NCBI GenBank assembly: GCA_964247055.1
Contig: OZ176052.1
Location: 4,712,001 to 4,776,000 of the forward strand
DNA: 64,000 bases
Direction of reading: 5' to 3'
From: Paragordius varius
Taxonomy: Eukaryota; Nematomorpha
The notes beneath the pieces were generated by a model that worked only from the letters and a program-made list of their open reading frames with translations, ran no database searches and had not been told where the DNA came from. Below are positions 23,317 to 36,884 of the stretch, in pieces. The position numbers were made by a program, and so were the translations under genes. Within the stretch, counting starts at the first letter, position 1, and each line of letters begins with the position of its first letter.

Positions 23317-26300
23317 GTTGAGGCACGACTGGCAGCAAAACGCGCGGCACGTCTTCAGGCTCGAGAATTGCGCAAAAAAGAACTTATTCGTCAAAAATCT
23401 TTTAAATCTCAACAATATCCAATGAAACCTGAAGATATAAGTTTATCACCACATGACAATGTCACAAATTGTATTGAAAATAAATTTTATGCCGATGTAA
23501 ACGGAAACCAAAAGAATCCGTCACATTTAAATATGCGCGGCCATCAAAATTCCATCCTGTATAATGATGAAATATCGGATAGTCTTTCATTTACTGCAGA
23601 TTCAAATTTGTCAGATAACATATCAACTAATGGATCATCTAGTAACTTCCGAAATTTAATTTTATAGGGCAAGAAGATGGAAGTGCAGATCAAAGTTTAT
23701 TGGATATGGACAATTTAATAAAAGTTTATATTTTGATTATAACATAACTTAGAAATACAAAGATCTTGAAAAACAACACATTGCTTGCTTAAAAAACAAC
23801 ACTCAATTAAATTCTGAATTGGATATTATAAAATATGAATTAGAAACTGCAAAGGACGATTGGGATGATTTAGAATTGGAATTCTATACTTTGAAACGAC
23901 AAAGTCGAAGGGAACATGAGGTAATAAGTAAATTTGTTAATTTAAAATTGTTGAATAGATTTTAATTTATCTATTTGTTTTTCGTTTAACAGCTTTTTTA
24001 GCCACCAAATATTTTTAACTCTCATTATTTTGTCATTTTTTGTTAAAGCATTTAATGACCTGAAATATTTCGAATCTTATGATTGATTTTATTATATTTT
24101 CTACCATTTTATTTAATATTTTTTACAATATTAAAAAATACTGTTAAAATTTTAACACATTTAAATATTCTCATAAATGTATGTTTGTAAATTTTATAGG
24201 AACTACTTGTACTAAAAAAACATCACGAAAGCCAAGCCAAAGAATTGCGAAAAGCCAAAGAACAAATTGCCAAACGTGATCAATTATTATTGGTACATAA
24301 TTTTGATGTATTTGTCGAATAATATTATAAATGTTTTATAAATTAGTAGTGTTTAAAAATGTTTTACACCTTACAGATAAGAAATATTTAACTAAATAAG
24401 TTTTTCATTTTTATTAAGTTTTAAAAATATATTTCTTCAAATTATTTGTTTTATTACAGTCGACAATAAATTTTTCTGCCACTCAGGTTTTTGCATTTTC
24501 TTATATCTACTATCATTTTAACAGTCAATCTGAAATAAAAAATATTATTCTACTTAAGAATTTTTTGTAATATGATTTTTTATGCCATCTTTATAAATTC
24601 CAAAAAATATTTTTCTTTCAAAATATTCAACAAATGTCCATTTGTAATATATCATTCAAAAGATTAATGAGAACTCTATAAAATACATATTAATGTGTTT
24701 TACATCGATAGTTCTTTTGGAGATAAAAAACGCAAACCTGCGAAGCGAGAGCGTTTTTCAATAAATATTTTAAAATCAATGGATGAAAACAGCCAAGCTT
24801 TATATAGAGTGAATATGTAAAAACTAAAAAGTAATAATGACACTTATTTATTGCTTTTATGACATTAACAGCCATTTTTAGTTTTTTGTATTTCATCTCA
24901 TCGATAATTTTATTTTAAAAGGGTTTTATTTTTAAAATTCCAACTAGAAATTGAGTTTAAAACATTCTTGATCTTTTATAACCATTATGTAATAAATTTA
25001 CAGTCATAACTATGCACTTTACTATTCACAAGGTCAAATAATTTTGATAATAATTATTTTTACTATGATAGCAAACTAAGAGCTTTTTCTAAATTTTTTT
25101 CCAAATTATTTATAAATGTCCCTAATCATAAAATTAAAATAATTTATATGATTTATTAGTTTCTCTGTGAAAATTTTTGACTTATTTAAGGGTTGAAAAT
25201 TTTCATATAAACCTAATTATCTTTTACATCAGATTGATATAATAGATATATTACCATTCTAAAGATTCAGTTTTTTGCGCTCTTTTGAGTGATATACAAT
25301 ACAAGACTATATATCTAATACTTTTAATAGTAGGAATTTCCAATTTAATGTTGAATCGAGGCCAAAATTTTCGAAAAACTCTAATAAAAAATTCTTAGGT
25401 ATTCACCATTTTTTTTCAGATATACTATTTATGTATTTTAATGAGATAAATTTTAAATTTACAAAAATGGCACTTAAAAAAGTCAAAATTTGTTGTCTAG
25501 TATTATAATAATAGCAAAGTAATATAAGACTACTGGATATAAACATTATTTTCTATGAAAAACATTTCATTTTATCCAGATAAAAAAATTAATTTAGTAT
25601 ATTTGACTTTAGAGATTACCTATTCTATAACATATATATCCAATATACTTAGAATTCTAATCTCACCATAGTTGATGTGATTGACCCATCATCTAGCCAG
25701 CAAGAACCGATTGAAAACGGTTCAGTCAACCAAAGCAACAATACTAAATCTGTTAACCCAATAAAAAGGACAAATAGCCATAGTGCTCAAACCCTTTCGC
25801 CATGTCCACAATTACATTCTCGGGTCCAACCACATCTATATTATCAAAGGAATGACACTTTAAGCAATTATCAAACAAATAATGACGGAAATGGACTCGA
25901 CAACGATACGAAAGAATCCAAATTAGATTTGTCATATTTACCGCAAATTTTATTGGGGACACAAACTATACAGCTGTTACATGAGTTTATAACGGAAGAA
26001 TGTTTGGAAGAATCTTTAGGTATTTACTTGTGTGTATATATATACCATCTACACCTCAAATTCACCCTTGAACAAATAAATGCTAATATCAACTATTCCC
26101 TAAATTTTTTTATATTTTTATAAAATGAAATTTCTTTTAAACCTAACTTAATACAATAAAACCATGATATAAAGAAACATATTAATTATAAATGACCGAG
26201 TGTTAATTTGAATCGTTTAAGGAGGAATTTGAGGTGACATGGTGTATATTTGGATCTTTTTGGCTGTCACCGAATTTTCAGAGAGGGAATTTTGTTAACA

Positions 26301-27829
26301 ATATTTTCTATTATACCATGGTTTGCTATAAATTTAATTATACTTTTTGTTTCATTATGCTATCGATATTTAATTTTTTAATCTTCTATAGATTCCGTGC
26401 TTAGTCAATTAATTAAAGATAAACGAGACCTTATTACCCGAATCAATGAACTAGAGCGATATTTAACTAAAGGTATTTTTTTATGTTTTATTTTATGTTT
26501 GAATCATTTTATTAATATTATAAATGATGTTTTATTCAAATTCACCTATTTACTAAGATCTTTACAATTTAATCCAGTTTGATGATTTTTTCGTGTTTTT
26601 AATAAATTTTCTAAAGAGTGCCTATGTTGGTTTTTGATTTGTTTGCAAGATGAGAATCGCCCTCAATTAGTTTTTGGCCTAAAACAAAATCTTCTTGCTT
26701 TTTATGGAATATAATTTCAGTCAATTATATATTAAAATTTAAAAAAGAGACTATTCCTCCAAATTTTTAATATTTACACCAAAAATAATTGTTAACGTAG
26801 TTGATGGATGAATCATAAAAATTAGGACTATTCTAATATATATTAAATTTATTAAAATAACTTTTAAAAAATATATGTTGGAGAATTAGAAAGGATTGAG
26901 TGTTAATATATGGGTATTAATTTATAATATTTATTAGATCTCACGAATGATGATACGACATTTTCTAACGAATTTCAAACAAAAATCTCTTTAAATTCAA
27001 CACCGCGCAAATCTCTGGTTGATAGGGAAATGCAAACATTTCAAGATGATCATGATATAAGTAAATTAATTTAAATTTAATGATTGCAAAATATATTGAA
27101 AAAAACATACTACTTTTAGGGCTTTATTAAGCCATATTATTTTTATGATTGTTCTTATTTAATAACTTAGAAGAGACAAAACGTAAATTAGTGGAATATG
27201 ATTATAAAATGCAGCGATTACAACAAGAATTGACCACTCTGGGTGCCAATGTAAATATTATATATATATGAATTATTTTTTAAAATTATAACATTTTTGG
27301 TTTTTTCAAAAAAAATTTTTTTTGGTGATATTTTCAAGTTGGAAAGATCTGAGGCAAATTGCGAACGACACAAACAAGCTCGTGAAATAATGGAACAGAG
27401 CGAATCAGAAGTCAAAGCGGAAAACCGAAAGTTAAAACGTGAGGTCAGTAAGATTAAAAAAACTCTATTTTTTGCATTTACGAATCTTCATTATATTAAA
27501 TATTAACGCCCATAATACATTTAACTTATTTAACATATATGGTGCAAATTGTCAATATACGAATACATTCCAAAATTTTAACTAATGTTTATTTAACTTT
27601 AGTTTATTAATCCAGATTTGTATACAAGTTCCATTAATTTTTAATCTTTTCTTTATTTTGTTTACATTTTAAAACCACGCATATTTTATGTTTTTGTTAC
27701 ATTTTGTAGTTGAGAGATTCCAAACAATTGGTCGAAGAATTGGAAAGCAAAATTGGGCATTTGGAAAGGAGGCTTGAAAAATTACGTGCCTCTCGTTTAA
27801 CCAATGCCGTTATAAACGAATTATCATGA
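23317..27829 (+). CDS. LRRFIP-like coiled-coil protein (5' end missing)
   Basis: Ten exons join in phase to 505 residues: 23317-23641, 23668-23723, 23753-23920, 24200-24292, 25653-26019, 26392-26472, 26938-27060, 27171-27250, 27339-27443 and 27710-27829 (TGA). The first residues, EARLAAKRAARLQARELRKK, match the N-terminal signature of the LRRFIP1/LRRFIP2 family. Heptad-rich segments follow, ending SLLDMDNLIK, KYKDLEKQHIACLKNNTQLN and AKELRKAKEQIAKRDQLLL, which parallel the family's central coiled coil. The C-terminal block (KLVEYDYKMQRLQQELTTL, EVKAENRKLKRE, LRDSKQLVEELESKI) matches the family C-terminus. LRRFIP proteins bind Flightless-I and act in cytoskeletal, Wnt and nucleic-acid-sensing pathways. 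Exons 5-7 encode a less conserved Ser/Asn-rich linker. Introns 1 and 2 are only 26 and 29 nt, and intron 5 holds a MITE. The exon carrying the start codon was not found. Confidence 0.85.
26041..26248. repeat. MITE family 1, copy C, in LRRFIP intron 5
   Basis: It begins TATACCATCTACACCTCAAA and ends GAGGTGACATGGTGTATA, a diverged pair of the family ends, 22 bp after the donor site at 26020. The AAATGAAATTTC interior block is retained. It is the shortest copy, with internal sequence lost. Confidence 0.75.
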
Positions 27830-27839
27830 ACCGATAGTA

Positions 27840-29893
27840 ATGAATTGAGTCGTGTATATGCCTCGTGTTTTAATTATATTAACCTAATTCAAAACTACTT
27901 ACTTTAATTATCTCTCTTCACCCTTTTTATATGTGATTTGGCTCAAAAAGTGGCCATTTACATTATTACTTTTCTTACCACCTACATAATATGTTTGCTT
28001 TGTTTTGCATTTTGGTTTTTTAACTTTTTTATTTAGATAATAAAATGACACTATTCTACATTGTAATAACCGACCCCATCCTAAGCCTTCCATTTTTATA
28101 TATTTATTAGACCTTAGAATACAAATAATGTATTATTATTGATTTGCAAATAAATGAAATCCAAACATTCAGTAAAGTTAGTCATATATTTTTAAACAAT
28201 CTAGCATTAACCATATAAATTGAAAAAAATTTAGGTTCTACAATAACCATTTACTAAATTTTAAGGTAAACTTTACGTTCGATATTTTTATTTTTATAAC
28301 TCTTTTTACTGCTAAAATAATTATCAAACATTGAATTCATAACTTATCTAAAAGATGCAAATGTAGACATCATAATTGATTTAAGTCCCTTCAAGTATTG
28401 CCTAAATAGGGAAGCCATCAATTAAATTTCTAGCAGCCTTAAAAAATATATCTATTAGAAACCACTCCTGTTTATGATACTCAACCACACCAATTTTCAT
28501 ACGAAAACAAAATATCAGCTTCTGCGCGATTACGAAAAAACAAAAATTCCCCGATCATTAATTAAAAGGCTTTAAACGTAAACGATAAAATATTTAAGAA
28601 TTCTCCTACGATTCCAACAATAATCCGTTTTAAGCTCCCTTCTATTTACCAAAAATATTAACGCTTTTTAACAAAAATTATGTCTACCCTATGGAATTTT
28701 ACCCGACGATATTGTGCGTCATCAGACCTGGAGAAAATGCTTATGTTTGATTAATATACCCTTTTGTTTTCAGTGCTGTGTTTTTAGCATTTAGCTCTAT
28801 TTTTCCCAAATACTATTAATTGTATTATTGTTTAATTAATCGGATGTTATTTTAGTCAGATAGATGAACGCGTCGACTTCAGTTGTTAATATTAAGGGGC
28901 ATTTGTTTAATTTCCACATGCATAGCTATATGCAAGAATGAATCACATTTAAAATTAAATTGTTCGCGGGATTTGCCGCTTACATATGTCCACTATTTGT
29001 GAAATCCTTTAACCGGAGCAATAATTTAAATTCGAGATGTGACCTACACACTGCATTTTACAATAGCGTATGATTGAATGTTTGTCAAATTATGTTAAAA
29101 TATATAAAATTGTTTGATGGCAACTCTTTGTTTTTTTCTTCACACTCTACTCTCATTTATGATAATCATACACTTACAAAAACCGACTGCAACAAAATAA
29201 AAGCGTTCAAGTTTATGGACCAATAGATATATGCTCGGTATACAATGGGAGCAAAAGATAACAAATGATAAAATACTAGAACATACCTACTTCAAAAAAT
29301 TCATAGGCAACTTAGATTTTTTGGACATATGATGAGAGCCGATTAGAAAAAGCGATATGTTAGGGCCAGTTAGAAACTAGGAAACGTGGAAAGCCAAGCT
29401 ACGATACTTAGATCAGATAAAAAACTACAGCACATCCAATCCATGAGCTACAGATATGTCACAACAGAATCTCATAGTTCAAGCTGTCTCAACTGCCCCA
29501 GTTGTATCAAACTAAAAGATATCCATCATTATTTTGTAGAAATCAGCTCTATTTAAATTGTACTAATATTTAAGGTTATCAAAGTTGCCGTTAATACGGT
29601 ATCATCGGCATATAAAATTTCAGAGAAAATTAGCCGAAGCTAAATGCATGATGACAAAGGCGATTCTAATATTCGCAAATCATAAGTAGAGAGTTATTTT
29701 ATGTAAAAATTGGATTAGATTTGACCATAACTCAAACCATTAATAGTTGGTCTTCACATAGACCACATATTATCAATTCAGCTAATTAAATGCAATGATT
29801 TATTCATGGTTTTCACGAAAAAATACGATTGGATACAGTCACATATTTTGATCAAACATATGTTATAAAAAATTTACTAAAGTATTTATGGTA
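27840..29893. other. Intergenic stretch with a LINE fragment
   Basis: No host gene is supported between the LRRFIP and ATP synthase genes. The only recognisable item is the LINE 3' fragment at about 29255-29475. Confidence 0.55.
29255..29475 (+). mobile_element. LINE fragment, C-terminal end of the RT ORF
   Basis: The plus strand reads LRFFGHMMRAD, then RYVRAS, and in a shifted frame a basic KxGxPxLRxxD-like segment. This matches the [LR]xWFGHVxR ... RGRPRxRWxDxI block near the C-terminus of many non-LTR reverse-transcriptase ORFs (CR1/RTE/Jockey style). It has in-frame stops and at least one shift. A short, 5'-truncated relic. Confidence 0.6.
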
Positions 29894-30286
29894 TTAAAAA
29901 GCAAATAGAATAAGAAAAGCCATCATAAGACAAAAAAGACCCATGGCCTCCGAAAGAGCAAATCCCAAAATAGCGTAAGAAAAAAGTTGTTGTTTTAGGG
30001 ATGGGTTGCGTGCATAACCGATAATCAAACTTCCGAAAACGCTACCAATACCAGCACCTATTTAAATATAAAAATTGTATATTAGGTAAGGAATAAATTG
30101 CAAATATCAAATGGTTAAAAAATTTCCAATTAAATACTTTATAATGCTGTTTGTAAAAATATCTTATACAATACCCGATCCAGCTACACCAACAGTAGCA
30201 GCACCTGCTCCAATAAATTTGGCAGCGGTATCAATATCTTTAACAGCGGGTGTCGTGTGAAATTTAGCTACATCCGGAACATTAAC
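29894..30286 (-). CDS. ATP5MC: Mitochondrial ATP synthase c subunit (lipid-binding), 5' end missing
   Basis: Two exons (30286-30175 and 30057-29894) encode the whole mature c-ring subunit. The mature protein starts near [20 protein letters not shown], continues [20 protein letters not shown] (the polar loop that contacts F1), and ends in the second helix with [19 protein letters not shown], which contains the proton-carrying Glu. It stops with LFAF and TAA at 29896-29894. It forms the rotor ring of F1Fo-ATP synthase in the inner mitochondrial membrane. The 117-nt intron splits the conserved GSG|AGIG block in phase 1. The upstream part ([16 protein letters not shown]) is the end of a cleavable targeting presequence, and the exon with the start codon was not found. 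Identity is certain; which paralogue it is cannot be said. Confidence 0.95.
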
Positions 30287-30289
30287 CTA

Positions 30290-32561
30290 TAATTATAAGG
30301 TTTTACAACTTGACAGTTAGAATTTTTAAATAATAATCCCGTTGAAAGGGCTGAATATAGCCGGCTTATGTTTTGATTAAAGTAAACACTGTTTACACCC
30401 AGTTTAATCTACGATTTATAAATATTATTACTGATTTTTTAAGGATTAGAGATGCCATGCCGTTCTGTAACATATGTAAGCGAAAAAATGTGGATATAAA
30501 TACAAATTATCCAAATATTCATTTCAATAAATATATTAGGCATGTGATGAGTATAAAATAAATTTACAGAGTGGACAATGATATATACTGAATAAATATA
30601 TATATTATGGCATAAAATGCATGTTTATATTATCTTCAATGAGGATACAAGTTTTTACGTATATGGTAAATCAAAAGAAACAATTTTAATTTTATTTGTA
30701 GCTTCATAAATTACCGTATCATAATATAATTTTTACAAAAGGTTGTGTTTAAAAAATTTTTGCCCTTAAACACAAAAACATTATAAATAAAATATAAGGG
30801 GATATTAGAAAGTGTAATATTTCAAAAGTATTTATATTGTTTCCCGCATGCTTGAAAATGCCATAAAACTGGCATCGCCTGAAATTCCCTATTAATAACA
30901 TTTTAAAACAAAATTCCCTAATTTTCGTAAAAAAACTTTGCTTGATGTTTAAATCAACCACATATGTAAAATGTTATCGCGCATTGATTGTGTTAAGTTT
31001 CAGAAAACCTACTCGTTTTAGGGTCCAAAAATTTGAGACTTTTAGAGCCCACATCTAATAATTTATTTTATAAAAAAATCTGGATATAGTTAATTATCAG
31101 TTATATATTTAAAGCATTTACCTTTTACTAAAATAATTAGTAAAATGGGCGCATTTTACATTTTTTTGATATAAAGCTATTCACAAAATCAAATAGTTTT
31201 CTTGTTGTATTCGTATGATGCAATTGAAGCACCATTAGAATCCTGATACATTTATCTATCAGAATAATTGTATTTTATCAGAATATTACTTTCATTCCCC
31301 GATATTGTGCGTATTGTAAACTAAATTTATAAAAACAAATTTTAAACGTAAAAAAGCAAATCATATCTCAACTATTTATCTGCACACATTTTTGGATAAA
31401 AAAAGCCGTAATACAATATTTTGAGATCTAAATTTGAGAAAAAACAACTTTGAAAATCAATATCAAAATTAGTGGGATGTTTGAAAGATATTAAAAATCA
31501 ATTATTTAAATATACAATTTTTCGGTTGCAATAACAATTTATAAAGTGTGGATATTTACATTTTTACATATTTTAGGTTTATTTAATCATCGTAAAAAGC
31601 TTAAATTGCATAATTCCTTAATCAAATTTATCCAAAAGGTAATCGAGTGTTAATTGTTTTATTGAAAATTTTTATTTATCTGTTTGTTTTGATTGGATAA
31701 GAGGTATCCATCTCCACTAAAAGTTGCATTCTGTAAAGTTTTGGTTTTAGCGATACTTTTTAATAGTATTTATACTAATGGATATAGCCTTTGGGAAATG
31801 TATTCTTTATTGAAAAAGGCAAAGTTTTGGATATTTTGATGCAGAACCAATGTGGATCAAATATATGCAATACAATATTTCTATAAATTTATCCTTTTAT
31901 AAGCTTCAAATGTCACACTAAAGGCTTGATTATGTCAGCAAAAAAATTATAAATAATACAATATTTTATAAAAGTATTAAATAATAAATTAAGAAAGCAA
32001 GCTTTCTTTCCCAAATCTTGTTAAAACAGTTTTTAATCAATATGAGACCAGTTACGCATAACTATGACTTAGTCCACCATATTATGACTAATTGTTTTTT
32101 CTGTAATCAGAAAACATGGGATGCATTAATCATATAATTAACAAAAATATCGACTGAATTGGCTCTTATACTTTAATAATAAACCCATTAATGCAGTAGG
32201 TCCAACCTTTTTTTGTTCACGCCCCACCAAATTGATAGCAAAATTTTTGCGCCCCCCCCCCCCCCACCTCCCAAAAAAATCTAAATTTAAATTGTAAAAT
32301 ATATTATAGTATTATAAAAATCCCAATCAAAGAGATCCTTATATCTGCATTTTTTAAAATATCTTTCCCATATGGGTGACAAATCCTGATGATTCGCACC
32401 TGAAATTCTATTTGTTTCTTGTTTTATTTTTAATCAAATTCTCCAAAAAATTTTGCCTTGATTTTGTGTAGTCTTATAACTTGGACAAAAAATGCTTTAA
32501 AGTCACTTTATTTTTACATGATGGTGTATTTAACACAGGATGAAACGCTTAGCGCCTTATT
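30290..32561. other. Intergenic repeat-bearing stretch
   Basis: No gene beyond a possible missing ATP5MC presequence exon. It holds a reverse family-4 repeat (about 31020-31290), a degraded TTAA-type right end near 31630-31655 (GGTAATCGAGTGTTAA), and a hAT-like patch around 32195-32275 containing a run of 14 C. Confidence 0.5.
31020..31290 (-). repeat. Interspersed repeat family 4, reverse copy
   Basis: Shares AGGGTCCAAAAATTTGAGAC, the TAGAATCCTGATACATTTAT segment and TATCAGAATATTACTTTC with other family-4 copies at lower similarity. Boundaries are approximate. Confidence 0.5.
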
Positions 32562-35307
32562 GCTTAGGGCAGGGGTGGCCAACGAGGTGACCGCGGTCAC
32601 TTTCGTGACCGCGACAACTCAAAAAGTGACCGCCTGAAAATATTTTTTTTAAAAAATTTTATTGATTTTTTTCGGATAGTTGGCTACTTCTGAGCGAATT
32701 TAAATTTAAAATACAAAAAAATACGGTTTAAATTAAAAAAAAAACGTCTAAGAAAAGGGTGTAAAAAAATTATTTTATTAATTATAATTCATATGTTTTG
32801 GAGCATTTGCATTAAAACTTAAAATCAGTCATTTCCCTTGAATATATCAAAACTTTGAGCAAAGCTTATTCATAAATCAGAAGCATAATCGTGAAGTTAG
32901 ATTTGATTTGATACACCAAAAGTAGGTTTTTAAAACTTATATTTTAGAATGAGCCAAAAAAAGTTGTACAGATACAAGAAAGATTGGGAGCATGAATACT
33001 TTTTTATTATGATAAATGAAACATGCACCTGTCTAATATGCAATAGTACTGTTGCTTTGCCCAAAAAGTCAAATATTGAAAGACATTATAGATCTCTGCA
33101 TCCACATTACTCCAAAAACTACCCCTTACAAACTCAAGAACGCAACATTAAAGTAAAGGAATTAAAAGAACAATTATCCGCCTCACAAAATAGCATACTT
33201 AAATACAACAAAGACTATAAAAATGCTACGATTGCTTCATTCAAGGTAGCGGAAATACTCATTCGGAACAATAAGCCATTCCAAGATGGTGAAATATTTA
33301 AAGAAGCCTTTATTAGCGCTTGTGATATTTTATTTGAAAATTTTGATAACAAAAATAATATTATTACAGCTATTAAAAGCATAAGCTTATCGAGAAATAC
33401 CGTTATGCGCAGGGCTGAAGATATTAGTAATAATCTTGATGAAATTTTACATGAATATTAATAACTGTATTTTTTTTCCTTGCAACTCGATGAGTCCACC
33501 GATTATGTTGGAATCGCCCAATTATGCATTTTTATTCGTATGATATTTAGTGATTTATCTGCAAAGGAGGAATTATTAACTATAATACCTCTCCACGAAC
33601 GAACCAGAGGGCAGGATATTTTTGATTCTTTTTATAAATTTATCACAGATACGAAACTTCCCATCGTAAAACTCGCATCTATAACTACTGATGGAGCTCC
33701 AGCTATGATTGGCGTTAACAACGGCTTTATCGCTTTATGTTAAAATCACAGTGCATTTCCCAAGTTCATTGATTACCATTGTATAATCCATAATCAAGTT
33801 TTATGTTCAAAAGTTTTAAAATACCATCATGTAATGAACGCCTGTTTTAAAATTGTTAACGCCATTCGAACAAAAAGCTTGTCCCGCCGCCAATTTCGAA
33901 TTTTGTTAAATGAGTGCGGCGTGGAATATGGAGAACTTTTATTACATACTGATGTAAGGTGGTTGAGTCGTGCCGCATTTTTAATTAGATTTAGGCAACT
34001 TTTACCACAAATAGAAATTTTTTTAGAGAATTCTAAATTTTCATACCCTGAATTGAAAGATCAAGATTGGCTGCTTTATCTTGCATTTTTATGCGATATC
34101 ACGGAAAAATTGCATAAATTAAACATCCAATTACAAGGAAAAGATAAAACAATAATGGATATGATGGGTGCTTTAAAATCTTTTAAGGAAACACTAACAG
34201 TAGTAGAAACACAATTAAAAAACCGAGATTTAAAACATTTTTTTAATCTGGCAGCGGTGTCTGAAAAAATAGAGAATCTCTCTTTTGAATATGCAGATGA
34301 TATTGGTCTGCTTATTAATGATTTTGAAAAACGATATTCATCTATAAATAAACTTGAAGACATCGCTATTTTTTTATCATGCCCATTTAATAATAATAAT
34401 AATGTTGAATATATTGCTCAAAAACTCAGCCACTTTCTTGGTGTACCAAATTTAGCAGAGTTGGAAGAGGAATTAATAAATGTTAAATGCGATATCCATC
34501 TAAAATCATTAGGATCAGATATATATAAATTTATAAATAAAGATAAATACCCCCATATTTGGAAAACCGCTGCATTATTCAATTCCTTTTTTGGATCCAC
34601 GTATTGATGTGAATCGGCTTTTTCAATTATTAATGCTATCAAAACTAAACAGAGGTCACAATTAACTAATAAACATTTAGAATCATGTTTGAGAATTGCT
34701 TTGACTTCATTTGAACCTAATTTAGATAAACTTTCTGAATTTTTTCGCAGTCGGGCGTTTTAAATATTTTTTTCTTTATTCAATATGGATGTTTATCGAG
34801 TTGTATTTTCGCTTAGGAAAAAGCCGATTTACTAAAAAATATGTGGATAGAATTAAAACTGATACAATAATGTACTCTTATTTATGCAAATTATGGTTCT
34901 AAATTGGAATGCTATTTTTTATTTCTTTTATTTTTTGTATCATAATGTATTCTCCCCTGTAATTTCAAATGCATTGTTTAAATTTTTATATTGTAAAATT
35001 TCATATAATAGAAATTTAATAAATAAATATTTTGAAGTGTTATATGTTGGTTAAAAAATTAAGGTAGTTAATAACCCGTTGTCTTTTAATTAAAATTATT
35101 TTTGTATTTGGTTGATAGATAAAAAAATTACAATTTTAAAATGGTTTAAACAAGTCACTCTAATCTGTAAAGCAGGTATATACATCATTTAAAGTGTTGA
35201 TTGAGTTTTTTTGATAAATATTTCTGGGTGACCGCGAACTCTTTTTTTAACAAAAAAGCCAAAAAAAAGCTCGCGACAAAAAAAGTGTGGCCATCCCTGG
35301 CTTAGGG
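32562..35307 (+). mobile_element. hAT transposon with 8-bp target duplications and a broken transposase
   Basis: The 2730-bp element (32570-35299) has ends CAGGGGTGGCC and GGCCATCCCTG and is flanked by exact copies of GCTTAGGG (32562-32569 and 35300-35307), the 8-bp duplication expected of hAT elements. Subterminal GTGACCGCG repeats occur at both ends. It carries one transposase frame (32949-34763). The complete ends, exact target duplication and unbroken frame indicate a fairly young insertion that is inactive through point mutations. Confidence 0.95.
32949..34763 (+). pseudogene. hAT transposase (BED-finger, GTF2IRD2/ZBED5-like group) with internal stops
   Basis: About 604 codons lie in a single frame. 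An N-terminal BED-type zinc finger is visible (CLICNSTV ... HYRSLH). The three expected acidic residues are present: LDESTD, TTDGAPAMIG and CESAFS. The last is followed by the KTKQRSQLTNKHLESCL block that ends hAT dimerisation domains. The frame is closed by adjacent TAA TAA (33459-33464), TAA (33741-33743) and TGA (34605-34607, directly before CESAFS), with no frameshift. Homologues in animals are often annotated as general transcription factor II-I repeat protein 2-like. It would cut and paste the element if intact; as it stands it makes no full protein. Confidence 0.93.
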
Positions 35308-35436
35308 CATAGAGGCATCAATAGAAAAGCGATTTTATAATATAAAATTTTTTCCAAGCGTTTCTCAAATTTTTGTTTTTTTGTTTTATCATAATATGCA
35401 TTTCTTTCAAAATATACAGTTTGATTATATAATCTA

Positions 35437-35670
35437 CAGGGTTTTTCATTATGGCGCGGGCCGTGGCATTTATAATTAATTATTTAGAATTAAAAAATAA
35501 TTTAATAAAATTACATTTATTCTAGCTGCTACTTTATGCAAAAGACATGTTCAGAAAATATGTTTAAGAAATATCAATGATATTTAAATTCCTTAAATGG
35601 CATTTTATATTACTTGCTATTATATATTGCAGGCTGCAATTTTTTTAAAGGGCTGGGTGTTGGACACCTG
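35437..35670. mobile_element. hAT-type MITE
   Basis: It begins CAGGGTTTTTCATTATGGCG followed by GGGCCG, and ends GGGTGTTGGACACCTG. Right next to the large hAT element but with different ends, so a separate insertion. Confidence 0.6.
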
Positions 35671-36429
35671 TCTACTATATATAAATATCCATTTTTGAGT
35701 TGTGAATATTAGCCCATTAGTATATATATATATATGATATAATTCGCAAGCTACAAAACCTGAAGTGTTCAACACACGGTCCAAATTAGAAAAAAATCCA
35801 AATAAATGCAACATTTTCAAGAAAATCTTAGTAAAATTATAAAATTTATATTATTTCATTTAAAATATTATTTTTAATAATTCGTTCAAAATCATTTCTA
35901 TTTTTCTATTTATACCAGTAAAGAATTATTTTAATATTTATTTATACCACATAATTTGCTAAAAGTACTATTAGTTATTAAAGGTAAAATTATCAATCAA
36001 TGAAACTTAAAGACGAAAATTAAGAATAGATAGATTAAAATTGTTTTATTGAAGATAAACATAACACCATGATATTTGAATAGGCATATATTTGAATAAT
36101 TCTCTGAATTACGCCAACGAATAACAAAAATTAAAATGATTTAATTCGTGGATATAAAATGATTATTTTTTCAGTGACATGATTGAATTATAATAAATTA
36201 TTTATTGTTGTCGATTGTTATATTTTTTCAAGTGGCCCGCCAGATTTTTCAAGCTGAAAATGCGGTCGGCGAAGCCATTTGTGTTGGACAGCTCTGCTCT
36301 TAACGAAAATCAATATACAAATCCTGAAATTTTTTAAATCAGAACATATATTTTAAGGATATTTTTTACCCCCGATTTTGTGAACTCTGTAATTATTATA
36401 TGCATTAAACCTTAAATAAATACCTGATA

Positions 36430-36790
36430 AGTATACACTGCGTCTGAAATCTGGCGGTATAAATAACTATTATGATGAAATATATATTCTGATAAAAGAA
36501 TGTATCAGGATTATCATGGTGCTTTTGGTTTTGATATGACGAGTAATTTAAGAATTTACACTTTTGTAATTGCTCCATATCGCAAAATGGCGAGAATTGC
36601 GCATTTATCAAATAGATTTTTTTGCTGGGAGCTAAATGGTATATTTCAAATATATCATTAGATATCATTACATATAAACGCTAAATATTTTAATAAAATT
36701 TTAAATTTAGACGTAAGTTCCAAAAGTCCAAAATTTTTTTGCCAAAATGGGTTAAATCAAAATGTCGTGATTGCCGGATAAAAATAAATA
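36430..36790 (+). repeat. Interspersed repeat family 4, copy
   Basis: Carries ATCATGGTGCTTTTGGTTTT, TTTACACTTTTGTAATTGC and CCAAAAGTCCAAAATTTTTT, in the same order as at 20745-21060. Boundaries are approximate. Confidence 0.65.
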
Positions 36791-36884
36791 TATGCTAAAT
36801 TTTAACATCAAAAAAAAATTGCCCGAAAAAATGGATATTTTGCTTAAAGTTTAAATTAGGAAAATTTTGTTGGTGTATACTTAA

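Noticed and set aside
30749-30961. Minus-strand open stretch as the ATP synthase c presequence exon
   Set aside because: It contains a basic segment like a targeting peptide, but no donor site in the right phase joins it to the exon at 30286.
32949-34763. Possible alternative genetic code, because TAA and TGA occur inside a well-conserved hAT frame
   Set aside because: PIGW, NUP205, LRRFIP, VWA and the receptor all read cleanly with standard stops and use TAA/TGA/TAG as terminators, and the stop positions in the hAT frame replace ordinary residues. Decay is the simpler explanation.
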